From: Amaranthus tricolor
Taxonomy: Eukaryota; Streptophyta; Magnoliopsida; Caryophyllales; Amaranthaceae
Direction: 5' to 3'
Length of the DNA: 64,000 bases
NCBI RefSeq assembly: GCF_026212465.1
Contig: NC_080053.1
Coordinates: 18,458,806 to 18,522,805, forward strand
Part shown: piece after piece, positions 51,001 to 62,795 of the stretch
Numbering within the stretch: the first letter of the stretch is position 1
Layout: each line of letters begins with the position of its first letter
Position numbers and translations under genes: made by a program
The notes under the pieces: model-generated
What the model was told of the DNA's origin: nothing
Database searches by the model: none
Seen by the model: the letters and a program-made list of their open reading frames with translations, nothing else

Positions 51001-52998
51001 AACTTGCCCTTAGTAGATGAATGGCTTAAGGACCATAGCTGCAAGAAATATCAGTATCTTACGGCTCATTGAAGTTGATGACAAAGTGCCAACAACACTA
51101 CTTCACATTGTTTTAGTTATGACAATCTTGCTTGATGTAGTTTCCACTTAGTGGCATTGGTGTATTGCATTGTTATTGTTGCTTGCTTGTTGTAGTTGCT
51201 TTATATAATTATTGTGTGTCGTATCATGCAGACTGGAATTAGAAGGCATCTATTTGTTGGGATCGATACCACCATGGCTGTTGGCCTTAGAGGTCCAACC
51301 AATCTATTTGGGCATCCAACTGATCAACTATTAGCTGATTTGGAATCTGAACTATCAAAATGGGATGCTGAGCCAAAGAACAAAGTGACGAAGATCTCAT
51401 TCGGGCATTTTCCTCTTTCATTCTCAGCGGCCTCCGAAACTGGAAGGACCCTGAAAGATGTTTATCTCAAGCATTCGGTTTATGCTTACCTATGTGGACA
51501 TCTCCACTCAAGGTTTGGGAAGAACTTGAAACGGCACCACCGATCAGGCAACGAATTCATGCAGCTAAATATGCAACGATCCTCTGAGAATGTTTCGAAT
51601 GGGTTATCCCAAATTCAGGAATTCTGGGAGTGGGAGATGGGTGACTGGAGGAAGAATAGATTTATGCGCATTTTGGCTGTCGATAGAGGTCATGCTTCTT
51701 TTGTCGACATAAACTTGAAGTCGGATGCTAAGAAAACTATCATCTTACCCACTTTTCCACTTGACTCGCGCTTTATTTTAACTTCATCTGAACTCAACGA
51801 ATTTAAGCATCAATTGATGGACCCCTCACACTATATGACAATAAGAGCCTTGGTCTTCTCGTCGTCTCCAATCATCTCAGTCGTGGCTCGAGTGTATGAC
51901 TCTCACCTCGGAAGACTTGTTCTGGTTTTGGAGCAACCCATGACAATGATCAAGGATGACTCCTCAAGAGGAGCTTTGTACGCTACAGCTTGGAATTTCA
52001 AAGCATTTGTGGACCCATCTCCAGATAGATACTGGCTGCAGATAGAAGCAATCGACAGGGAAGGCAGATCAAACTTAGCCGAGTTAAGACCATTTTCAGT
52101 AAATGGTATTCCTAGCTCTCCGTCTTGGACATGGAAAGAGTTTATGGTCATGGGTTGCCAATGGGCTGCTTTGTATTTCCCAATACTCTGTTTTATTCTT
52201 GGGTCCTTCCTGTTTATTCTTCTTCTACCTCTCGCTCTACGAATGTTTTCTAAGAAACACTTCACATTGCAGAATTTCAATACCGATAGAAGTTTTATAA
52301 GTGGTTTTGGATGGGTCTTGACGGAATTTTACAAGCTCCGTTCAGTGTGGTTTGGTTTTCTAGGCTACTCGCTATACCTTGTTCTATTCCCTTGGTTTTC
52401 TGGTGAAATATTTACTGCTGGTGGTGAAAGGGGGTATATGACATACCGGGGCTGGGTAGTGAAACAACCTGAGACGGGCAGGAAATTGGAATTCCTCGGA
52501 TTTCCTGATATAATGGTAATAGTTATTCCTCATCTGGTATTCGTCGTTTTCCCTTCTCTTTTGGTTGCTATTGGATTCGCTGCAGAAAGTGAGAAGTATC
52601 GAATACACTTTTTAGCACTTGCAAGGAAAAAGGAGGATGATCTTCATAAGGAGACTCCGATATCTAGACAGAATAACCGTCAAATTCATAAATCGTCGAA
52701 GTTTCTTATAGGTACACGATGGATCAGAAAACTTCTTTTGGTATTTTGTCTACTGATCTTATACAAGCATTTTAAGGTAACCTTAGTTTCATCAAATAAA
52801 ATCTCTCTTAAATCTCGGTTAAAATGTATTATCCGATTTCTTTTCTTTTTTCTAAAACTTGTTTCTGCGATTTGTGTGCAGAATTGCAGAACGCTGGTGA
52901 AAGCTTATGAGATGAATCCGGTGTTACATTGCCCGGTTTACACTTTCTCGATTCCTCTGTTACTCGCATTTGCTGCCTGTAAAACCTGCAGATGTTAG
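48019..52998 (+). CDS. TMEM62-like membrane metallophosphoesterase (At3g03305 family)
   Basis: A calcineurin-like phosphoesterase attached to a membrane; its substrate is unknown in the family. Exons 48019-48271, 50612-50853, 51232-52776 and 52882-52998 join in phase to give 718 residues. ATG 48019 opens a signal-anchor-like segment (about 4-19). Metal-binding motifs are complete: DLH (47-49), GD (81-82), GNHD (127-130), GH (about 224) and GHLH (254-257). The phosphatase domain fills residues about 40-330. About five membrane spans follow (for example ALYFPILCFILGSFLFILLL). Introns are 2,340, 378 and 105 bp. Intron 1 carries transposon insertions. An in-frame TTG upstream (47998) was not used. 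Confidence 0.92.
48430..49240. other. Possible insertion in intron 1 of the TMEM62-like gene
   Basis: This stretch is less AT-rich than its surroundings, with GCGCGGGCCGCGACC and CGCGAGCTGCGAG near 49034-49100. Flanking intron phrases (TTTGGGAGGT at about 49226 and 49349) repeat around it. It may be an unclassified LTR-type insertion. I could not find its ends. Confidence 0.35.
49773..50094. mobile_element. Tourist-like MITE (322 bp) in intron 1
   Basis: The perfect 16-bp inverted ends CACTATGTTTGGATAG (49773-49788 and 50079-50094) are flanked by TTA on both sides (49770-49772 and 50095-50097). A 3-bp TTA duplication is the Harbinger/Tourist pattern. Interior rich in GGGAAAGG-type words, no coding capacity. 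It differs in end sequence from the Harbinger family at 34357. Confidence 0.9.
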
Positions 52999-53415
52999 CA
53001 GTATTAGCTTGCCACACCGAAATCACCTTTTTTATCACATTTTGGAAAAAATGGCTGACAGGAAGTTTTTACATTATCTGGCACAACACAGTCTTGTGAT
53101 GCAAATCATGGGTACTGGCCTGGAGGCGCTTGATCGTATATGATTGTTCATTGAAGAAGTATTCTGACTAGAATTACTCATCGGAAAGTTGGTTCAAATG
53201 CTGCTATAAAAACCGATGAAACTGTCTGGTATTTGGATGCCCAAATTTCCTGGAACATTCATGGAGTTATTGTACTGCTTTTACTGAAGCAGTGAGGGAG
53301 CTTGATAGTGAATATAAGAAAATGTCATTGAATTTCCTTAAAGGAGATTCCACATTGTACTAGTAACTTGTAACTTATTGCTATGTGTTAATTTGATGTA
53401 ATAGTATTTATTTGA
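52999..53415 (+). other. 3' untranslated region of the TMEM62-like gene
   Basis: Sequence after the stop with no coding signal, ending before a MITE. No polyadenylation site was chosen. Confidence 0.5.
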
Positions 53416-53417
53416 TA

Positions 53418-53667
53418 CTCTCACCGTTTCCTTTTGTTTGTCTATTTTAGAATTTTTCACTTAGGAGAGATACATTTAATTAAGGTTTTTAAGGGATATA
53501 TTAATGATAAAATACATTCATATTTGCTTTGAAAGATTCTTGATGCAAAGTTTTCATAATACAATTTTTAAAAATTTTTTATGATGCTTTTTTAAGATAT
53601 TGAGACTTAAATTTACTTTTAAAACGTACAAAAAATAATGTGGACAAACACAAAGAAAAGGATGAAA
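53418..53667. mobile_element. Stowaway-like MITE (250 bp)
   Basis: Imperfectly inverted ends (CTCTCACCGTTTCCTTTTGT and, reversed, TTTCATCCTTTTCTTTGTGT) flanked by TA (53416-53417 and 53668-53669). The TA duplication fits Tc1/Mariner-type MITEs. Confidence 0.65.
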
Positions 53668-53713
53668 TACTATAAATATAGTTGGATTTAATTTTTGGGA
53701 AAATAAAGGGAAT

Positions 53714-54325
53714 CATTATCATCATCATCCTACCTAGTATATCCCACTCATAGCAAAACTAAAGCCAGGGTCCGGGGAGGGAAAGACGGCGGCAACTCAT
53801 TCCCATAAAGGAGAGCGCGGCCAAAAGAGTCCCCCGACTCGAGGAAGATAAAGAGACGTGATTACACGTGAAAGATAACTTAAAGGCCTATAAAAATAAA
53901 AGTAGAACCACTACAAAAGAAAACAAAAAACTAATAGAAAGGAAACGATAAAAGAAAAAGGTTAAGGACACTAAAAGGTAAACTAAGAGGATAACAGTAA
54001 TCTAAGAAATGGATATGACGTTTCCAACTGCTCCTATCCCTAGTTAGGTCCGCAGAGAGGCGTAACTCATGCAAGTCAATTCTTATTTGCTCATTTCAAG
54101 TTCTCCTAGGTCTTCCTCGACTCCTCTTACCCTCTACTATAATGCTTCCTACCCTCCTCACAGGGGCGTCGAAAATCTTTCTCTGCACATGACAAAACCA
54201 CCTTAATCTATTTTCGCGCATTTTTCCAGATGTAGGGGATACTCCTAGTTTGTCCTTAAACTCTTGGTTTCTAATTCGATTCATTAATGTGTGCCCACAC
54301 ATCCACCTCAGTTTGTAAATCATAG
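53714..54325 (-). mobile_element. RTE-type LINE 3' fragment
   Basis: Minus-strand frame with LRWMCGHTLMNRIRNQEF and IIVEGKRSRGRPRRT, matching the LINE at 29895-31308. The noncoding tail matches too, and the end is (ATGATG)n (about 53716-53730). Strongly 5' truncated. Confidence 0.9.
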
Positions 54326-55191
54326 GAAATCATGGAATTAAATTTCTTACTATATATAAGTCAGTTTGTAATAAACTTTTTAATGTTTTTTTTTTCCAAA
54401 AATTACCTTAAAATTGTGAACGATTACCATTTAACATGATTAATTATGCCTTTCCCATTTATTAATTTCCAGTACTAAAGTTTGGTAGTTATTTAAAAAA
54501 ATCATTCATTAAAAACAATCTTGAAGTTAAATTATTTTCAAAATTATAGCAGCAAAATTTAATATTTATGAATTACAATCATTATAAATTAAAAAGTCTA
54601 AGAATTTTAAGTTTGTAACGAAACCACCAAATTTAAATTATCATATTTTTATATTAGCTATCAAATTAATTATGCCCTTTAACCTCACTTAAATCGCTTT
54701 GACTATTCACTCAACTTTCTCTTGCTTCATTTTAATGAATAAGTTTTCCCTCTCCTACATTTTTGTGCAATTTAAGTTTTATGCAATTCAAGTACATTTT
54801 TCCTACTCCTCCAGCGCCCTTGAATTAACTTTTATCAGACTTGAACATCAATGGGCATCCTCACACTTAGGTGTCTTTTGGTATGAAGATTGAAAATGTA
54901 ATAAAAACGAAATAAATAAAGAGCAAGGGAAATGGTAAGTGTTTTTGTTATGGGTTGTTTGGTATAATAACCAATAATTTTTTATTTGAAATTAATTTAA
55001 ACAAAAAGAGAAGTTTAAGATCAATACAAAATATTAAAAGATAAAAATAGAATGTTGAAGACAAAGAGTGTAAGAAAAAATCAAGAAACAAAAACAAAAC
55101 GGATTGGAATCTGTTGCCACAGTTTACTAAGTCGTAACAAAGATTTGTTACCTCATAAAAACGGAAATCGGAAATGGTTACCAAAAACTTA
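54326..55191. other. AT-rich spacer
   Basis: No gene supported. GTGTCTTTTGGTATGAAG (about 54871) and CTATACCAAACAGGGCAT (about 55525) could be the ends of an older element into which the Stowaway copy inserted. This is weak. Confidence 0.4.
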
Positions 55192-55193
55192 TA

Positions 55194-55465
55194 CTCCCTC
55201 CTATTCATCTTAGGAGTCCCATTTGACTTTTCACGGATTTTAAGGTGAGTTAAAAGTAGGACCCTAAGGGTAGAAAAGAGAGTGGTATTATGGGTTTTTA
55301 ATGTAAGGGAGGAAAATTAATATGGATAATAGAGGGTATAATTGAAAATAGGATAAAGCTACTAAGGGCATAAAAGTCAAAAACCCATACCAAAAGTAGA
55401 AATGAGACAATTAAGGTGACTTGACCATAAAAAAAAATGGAACACATAAGCTGAATAGGATGGAG
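55194..55465. mobile_element. Stowaway MITE (272 bp)
   Basis: CTCCCTCCTATTCA at the left and, reversed, CTCCATCCTATTCA at the right, flanked by TA (55192-55193 and 55466-55467). The interior matches the copy at 44203-44451. Confidence 0.9.
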
Positions 55466-55935
55466 TAACAAATATATAGTAAGGGAAAATGCATTATTGT
55501 TTCCCTTACAAAGCCTTTAAAAAACTATACCAAACAGGGCATTACACTCGAGGTCAGGTTTTCATATCAGCGTAAATATTGAACTCTTTCTTCTTTTTGA
55601 CCTGGGAAAAGGCCGCAATAGAATAAAATTGTATTTTATATATTCGAACAAAAATTCTTTTATCTTGTATACTATCATGTATATATGTATATATCTTTTT
55701 CGTTACATGAGAATAGGTACACATGAAAATATAAAATATGTGAAAAACAAACATTTCCTTTCAAAGACAATTAGAATGGTACCTTTAACCTTGTCAATTG
55801 TTCCATTTAATTTACAAATAATACACAAAATTTGAATACTAAAACAAATGGCCATATACAGATTCTCTTGTATTGTTTGTGCTTCAAACGAAAAAGTAGT
55901 GACAATATCAATTTAAAAAATAAAATTTTAAATAT

Positions 55936-56272
55936 AAATTTCACATAGTAATCCTAAGTTTTTGTCTTTTTCACAAATATTTTTTAAATTTACGTGGTAA
56001 CTTTGAGCTTCTAATTTTTCCATGTGGTAGACAAAATGTTAAGTTAAATACTTATTTCGATTGATTTTCGAAATATGTGGTCAGGGTGATCACATCGTTT
56101 GTTTTTTGAAAAAATGTCAACTGTGTTTGAGTAAAAATAGTGTTAAGTAAAAAAACTTCTCTTTTGCCTACCACGAGGAAAAACTAAAAGGTAAGATCAT
56201 CACGTGGATTAAAAAAAAAAGTTATTCTACCACGTAAAAGAGGCAAAAATGTAAGATTATCACATGAAATTT
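55936..56272. mobile_element. Foldback MITE related to the one in the PEPR intron
   Basis: The left arm AAATTTCACATAGTAATCC and the right arm reversed (AAATTTCATGTGATAATCTT) pair. Inner blocks with ACGTGGTA and CCACGTGATG also pair. The pattern matches 41967-42484. Confidence 0.7.
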
Positions 56273-56845
56273 CCCAATCTTGAAAATGTCAACAATTTTA
56301 AAATGAACCCGCTGCCATTTGTATCTTTTATCTTGGCATTTAACCCATTGTTCAAGAAGAAAATCGATCGAGTGTCACGTGAAGATAACCGATCGCAGCT
56401 AAGAGACAAGAACAATTTCGAGTTTTCACTATTACAACCTGGCTAAAAGGCTTGGGCTAATTCGCTATTATAAACTTCAATCACTATTGCAACCAGACTG
56501 AAAGGTTCAGACCATTGTACAGATTAACAGCTAAATAGTACAATGTTTCTATTAGCTGGTTAGGACTTAGGTTCCAAAAGCAGGAAAGCAGACGGAACTA
56601 TATACACCTTAAAATATAACCGAAACATACAAACATGGCACCTACGTCCCCTAACCATTTCTTCACCCTTGTTGTTTTTGAATTTAACTCGGGCTACCAC
56701 CACATACACATGGAACGCTGGGAACGAGTACGCCACAAAGAGATCATAAGGGCATTAATTATTGACATCTGACGCCTTACCTATTAAACTAGAGTTCATC
56801 AACAATTTTTTTCTCCATGCGAGTCGCACCAGTATAGGGAACTGT
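56273..56845. other. 3' flank of the ARIADNE gene
   Basis: Probably includes the minus-strand 3' untranslated region. Two GAACCT/CTGAAAGG phrases (about 56430 and 56500) repeat loosely. No coding signal. Confidence 0.45.
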
Positions 56846-59800
56846 TTACCTTCTATTATGACACATCTGACAAATGGTAGCAGACTTAACATTGGCAAAC
56901 GTACAATGATCACATGCCCAGTGGCTCGAATCATCTATATTCCTACTGGAACCACCAGATTTTGATGATGTGCCCCTGCCCCTTCCAACTCTACTCCTGC
57001 TTCCACCAAGGCTTTTTGCGCTTGCAGTTCGGCTGCAAGCACCATTTCCATCCACATCTGATAAACCATTTTCTAGGGCACGCACAAGGTTCTCAAAATA
57101 ATTTCTTGTTACACTGTCAACAGTTTGATGTACAGTCATCAGGGACTCGTGAAGATATACAGATATAAACACAAATGAACCAGACAAATTGCCATGGGTA
57201 TATTCGCAGATAAAATAACACCCAGTAAAAACTCAGAAAAATAACACAATTAAATAATTTTATTGCTAAATGGCATAGACTGCAAAGCAAGGACATAACC
57301 CTAACCTTACTCAAATCAGTGAGATAATATCATCAGAAAGTTAATGAACAAATGAAACGCATACAATACATGTACAAATCAAGTCTCAAATTCAACTTTA
57401 GTGATTGGAGTACCTTGTAAGACCAGCAAGCTTTGTACGGAACTCGTTGAATTCTTTTGATGGACCATCGGCATTAAGGTACACTTGAAGATCTTTCTCT
57501 GCACATTGATGAAGACGCTCCAAACCAGACTCTGCTTCTCCTGCAGAAAGAAAAGGAGTCAGCAACGATAAAATGTTTTATCAATAATGTACTCAGTACA
57601 TGGCATTACCCTGCAAATACTCGAAAAATTGTCTCTTAGCATGTTCATGCTCAGGTAAATAATATCCATAAGCGTAAGTCCACTTCAGGACACGTCTACA
57701 TTCAACAATCTGCAGAAGTACTAAACAAATAAGAAAGGCTCAAATTTTCTTAAAATGAAATAACTATAGGTTGATAGTCCACCTGAGTCCATGCTTCAAG
57801 GATAAACTTAAGTTGTGACTCTGGTTGACACTGTATGTCACTCAGCTTCTCCAGCTGTGGAATCATAAACTCATTAATACTTATGGCCATTTGGTGTATA
57901 CCACCAAGGAAACCTTTTAAAGACAAGATAGAAAAACAAAAATACACCGTAATAATTTTTAAAAATATGAACGTAAATCATCCAGTACATTTATGACAAG
58001 TAAGATGACTTCCCGATAAACTTTATTATTCAGTTCTTTTTCCTAAGGCGGAACTGACATAGTATTTACGCCAACATTCCATTCCATTCCATTACCTCCA
58101 AATGTCATTAAGGGGCTTCCACCAAGATTGGGGGAGTAAGACGTACGCAGCCTAACCCTTGTTACTAATGACAAAGACTTCAGCCACGATTGACTTGGAT
58201 AATAATGATTGATTGATTAAGAAAAGAGCGAAAAGTAATAGAAGAGCAAGTATAACCGGCAATCTGGCCTAAATTGATGCACTCTTGATTTATGACAACT
58301 TAATATGGCAAACTTCCAAAATTCAAATATGTAAATCATGGCTCTTTCCCCACAAATCACAAGTTATTCAAAACCATCCAGAACTTTAGGATTCAACACT
58401 TTTTTACCCCATATATTTCATGGAAAAATTAGGCATCCAGCAATATTTTCACAAGATATTTTCATCAACAATCAAAATATACATTGGAAGTACATATAAA
58501 AAACAGAGGATCATAGACCCACAAGCGAAGATGTGTCCATGTGACTGAGATCTCAACATTATTGTACGGACCAATCGTTTCCAACATATCTCGCTTTTCA
58601 AAGAAAAAATAGCACAACCTCTCACACAACATATCAATGTCAAGGACGTGCATCACATAACCTATGATTGAAATCCATGTCCATCACTAAAATAGCACAA
58701 ACAATAATAAGCGAGAAGACTTACATGCACATTTTGCATTTGCTCAAGATCTTGAAGTGCTTTCTGTCTAGACTGCAAAAGAAAATCAAAGAATTTAGTG
58801 GCTAGCAACAATTTTAGACAGCTAGGAGACAAAGACCAACCAGAATACCCTTGACTACCACCTTATTCAAGATAAACTTAAGTACATAACAACTGATGAT
58901 GATTGAGAATATAAATCTATATACCATCAAGGTGTTAGGCTAACTTTAAATAAAGAGAACTAAAGCACTATAATCTATATGTAAATCATGGCTCTTTCCT
59001 CACAAATCACAAGATGGGAAAATATTTCAAAGTGCTTTTTTTAAGTAAAACCCGCAAGCAATGGAAGACTAAAATAATCATACAAATTTAGAAAAAGTTC
59101 ACAAGAGATTGAAATCAAATCTATACAAAGATTAAAATCCTCACAAATGTCATTAGTCTCTAAAGAGCAACTCTCAAAAATTCTTCCTTAACCTTTTTTT
59201 AACCTTCTAGAGGTTTGTATCAAATACAAAACTATTTTACAGGACACCGTTGTCAGATGGTGCCGTATAATCCCGTGTCAAGGAGAAGTCAGAATAAAAA
59301 CCAGAATAATAGATGAATGCGAATCACCCACAACAAAAACCTGTAGAGTTTGTGTATTGAGAAGGAAGAGTCTGTATAAAACAAATACTGTCACAAGGTT
59401 TCCTATTCGATAAGCTAATCAATATCCATGATTGGGATGGTCAAGGTCCAGTCATATTTGGTACATGGAATTGATAACAATTTGTTTTTGTAATTGGAAT
59501 GAATCATTAGGAAATACAATATGGCTGTAATAGCTGTTCAGTGCTGAACAAACCAGATCATACTGACGAATGATTGGGATGGTCAAGGTCCGCAATCATT
59601 CCTACGTCTGCCCTCATGGTCAGATGCTGGTTTCACACTTCAACGCTGAACGAGTATCTTTACCTCCTTTATTTATCTCAAAGATTATACTCCTGAAGAG
59701 CAAAAGTTAAAACAGCAATTTTCCAAAAAAAAAAATAAAATTAAGGGCCCAAAACAACGGAGGGATAAGGGGTAGGAAACACTAAAGATGAGGACTGCAA

Positions 59801-61058
59801 CCTAATCCTAGGTTGGGAAGATGAAGCAACAATCACACTTGTCATAGTCACCGTTCATTGCGAAATGTAATCTATAATTGCAACAATGCCTCCAAAAAAT
59901 GAGTCTTAGCCAAAAGGGAATAACGGAAAAGAGAAAGTCAAATATCAAGGCAACAGGTGACTGCTCTATAGCAATATTTTGATACTAACTCAGTGCACCA
60001 CTTCTAGGATTTGATCTAATGTACCATCACATAATATTCCTTAATCCTTAAGCCTTTAAGCGAAAAAGGGTGTCTCGCCTATGAAAAGCTTTTCTTTTCG
60101 CCTTACACCTAGGTTGTGCCTTGTGCCTTATAGAAATACACATATAAGGTACATGTATTAACGAAAAAATAACTACTGCTTCACAGCTTACTAAGTCGCC
60201 ACCTACAATAAGTCACATTATTATCCATTTAATGTCTGCTCTTAACTCAAAGAAAATGAAGCTTAGTAAAACGATATAAGATTAAATGGCGATAGGAAAG
60301 AAATAATGATATATAAAATGGCGGGACCATGATTCCTCAATCTTACTTTCAAAATCATTCAGCAATCAGCCAGTCACACAACCCACGGATGTGGGGAAAA
60401 CTAATCACAAAGAAACAAAAATAAGAAAAATGTAATGATCTGATACATACTGTTTGATTGCTTGCCCAACGCTCATAATAATGAGTATATCTCTCTAATG
60501 AATTCTTGGCCATCTCTCTACGTTTTTCAGATTCATCATACTGTGACAGAACAAACAATAATGTAAAGGGCATGCCACATGAGTATACTTAACAAAGCAT
60601 GTTGCTCAACAAAAAGAATATCGGAAATCATATTATTATACCACTCCCTCTTGCTTGGCAGTTTCATACCGATTGCAAGCATAGAAACCTCCAGTCCTCT
60701 CACCATGCTCAGACCAAGCACCAAGACAAAGCCTGCAAGGTAGAGAAAATCATGTTACATCACATGCACGAGTCCAATTCATACTGGGTGTCCATGACTC
60801 CATTCTCCCTGGGAAAATGTGAAATGGATTCACCACTTATACAACAATGGGGAAAAAAAAATAAAAACAAGTTGCTGCAGTGCGGAGAGAATGAATAGCA
60901 TAGATAAATACTAATTGACAAGGCAAAGATATATTGATGAATAAACTTACCAACAAAACTCAAATTTACACGGAGGTGTACATGTGATATGCATGCAACC
61001 TTGGTTCTTCTCAATTGGTCGCTTGCACTTTGGGCATGGCTTGGAGTTTGCTAATATC
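56846..61058 (-). CDS. ARI: ARIADNE-type RBR E3 ubiquitin ligase (ARI7/ARI8-like), C-terminal part
   Basis: RBR ligases take ubiquitin from an E2 onto a RING2 cysteine and pass it to targets. Eight exons join in phase: 61058-60951, 60732-60642, 60540-60451, 58772-58725, 57854-57783, 57709-57610, 57540-57414 and 57113-56846 (stop). The first carries RING2 ([19 protein letters not shown]); the Cys of HITC matches the catalytic position of human HHARI. The ARIADNE helical domain follows ([49 protein letters not shown]). The protein ends with a Gly/Ser/Arg-rich linker and a RanBP2-type finger ([20 protein letters not shown]). About 300 residues are here. RING1 and IBR exons lie beyond the right edge. 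Confidence 0.94.
58060..58225. mobile_element. Possible SINE or LINE tail in an ARIADNE intron
   Basis: GTAAGACGTACGCAGCCTAACCC followed by a GATTGATTGATT-like end resembles plant SINE/RTE 3' ends. No internal promoter boxes were identified, so the class is open. Confidence 0.4.
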
Positions 61059-62515
61059 CTATCAGAGAAGTGGCATCAAATGAAAAACGACAAAAAAAAC
61101 ATTTTCTAATGATATTTTAAGTCAAAGAGGAGCAACTCCAATAAAAGAAACATACATCAGCGATGAATAAATCCATTTTACATCAAAAACTGTGGCAGTA
61201 GGCTCATAATATCTGAAATTTACACAAACCAAACAACACTCATAACCTCACATGTCGGAGTCGGAGTCAGAGTTTGATACATATAGAACATTATTTACAA
61301 TTATCTCACTACATTTATTCTAAAAAATCTTATACAAATTAATACGCATTCAACCTCCTTTTAGTATAACAAACATATGATCCTATTGAAGATCCATGTA
61401 CTTTTATGGGCCAAATATGCTTCTAGCATTGAATACTTTTTGTGGCTCTAAGTCCCATTTGTTGCACAAACAATACAACACAATAGGAAAAAAAGGCTAT
61501 AGAAAAGAAAAAATATCTGCGTGATAAGTAAAGAGGGAAAAGATGAAGCTTGTCCACAAGACCACATGATGAGAAAAAAAAAAAAAAAAGAAAATCTGTA
61601 AGAGTGAAGGAACTCCAAGTAATATGGCGAGTAGAAAAAAAAAATAGAAAAAGAAAAACCAACAGTTAAGTATGGCTTTCAACTTTCCTCTCATTCATTA
61701 AAAAGGGACCAACTTCTCATTAGCAATATGATAACTTTTCCCTTAATTTGAAAATCTAGGGTTTTACCCTTACTATTGCGACGGAGTGCAAAATGTCGGA
61801 TCCAGTCTAAATTTTGTGTCTATGTCGGCGTCGTGTCAAACACGTGTATGCCTCCCAAGATGATAAGTTCCATAGCTTATAACCTAAAGCAGTTGCCACT
61901 GTCTATAAGTGATGAAGAGGACAACTAACAATTAATATCATGGTCAATTTTATAATGGTTGGCTTATAATCCAACCACTGAACTCAACTATTCAGTTGTG
62001 ATTGTTGGTCTTATAGTGTAAAAATGTAGTAACGGTCGCGATCGCGGTAACAGAACACTGATGCGGCAACGAGAGTGATGCGGTATCATATCACCTAAAT
62101 ATCGGTTGAAACCACAACACGGTTTTTTTACACCATTACAACGCGGGAAAAATCGGTTCGTTTATTTTAAAAACCTTTACAACACGGCTAATGCGATGCG
62201 GCCTTATTTTTATTCTATGGTTGGTCTAACTTACTTTAAAGTTTTTTAACTCGAATTCTTGTCTTTTGTCTCCATCGTTCTAACTTACTGTTTACTACTT
62301 CTCCGATTATCTACTAAAACTATGTAATGAGAGAACAACATGCACCACAACAAGTTTTTCTGGAAAAAGAAAAGGACCTAAGGCCGATCCTTGGTGAAGG
62401 CCAATTGTGACCAAAAAATTATTTGTTGCCTCCACATGTTTTAACATGTCTTCACTTCTCCGGACATATCTTGCACTATATTCATGTTATAGAATACCCT
62501 TCTTTATATGTCTTA
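61059..62515. other. Large ARIADNE intron, left part
   Basis: I find no further ARIADNE exon between 61059 and the window end, so the next exon is more than 2.9 kb upstream. The sequence is AT-rich with purine runs (61570-61660) and a CG-containing patch (GGTCGCGATCGCGGTAAC, about 62033). Confidence 0.5.
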
Positions 62516-62519
62516 ACAA

Positions 62520-62795
62520 TTGAAGGGAAGATGTAAGAGATCATTTAAGATGATTTGGTCAAGTGCACCGATAAGAAAAATAGAAAGTTGGACCTCAAAA
62601 GAGGGCGAGGAAGATCAAATATGACTTGGCGGACAGGAGTGGAAAGGATATAAAAGGTATACAATTACAAATTGAGATGACTGAAAATCGGAATGAATGG
62701 AGAAGAATAATTCATTTGAATAACCACTGAAAATGGACCCTTATCTTTTGGAATTAAGGCTCTTGCATTGTTGTTGTCGTTGTTGTAATAAAAGC
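62520..62795 (+). mobile_element. Degenerate LINE 3' end with TTG tail
   Basis: The scrambled frame keeps GRPR-like and NRNEWRRIIHL residues, like the C-terminus of plant RTE LINEs. It ends with TTGTTGTTGTCGTTGTTG (about 62772-62789). Different subfamily from the copies at 29895 and 53714. Confidence 0.65.

Noticed and set aside
50990..51070. Possible extra exon between exons 2 and 3 of the TMEM62-like gene
   Set aside because: Exons 2 and 3 already join in phase and the protein matches the family length; this stretch has in-frame stops.
60599..60898. 99-codon + strand open frame
   Set aside because: Antisense to an ARIADNE exon and its introns; no family signal.
61423..61694. Phe/Ser-rich minus-strand frames
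   Set aside because: Translations of poly-A/purine runs in the ARIADNE intron.
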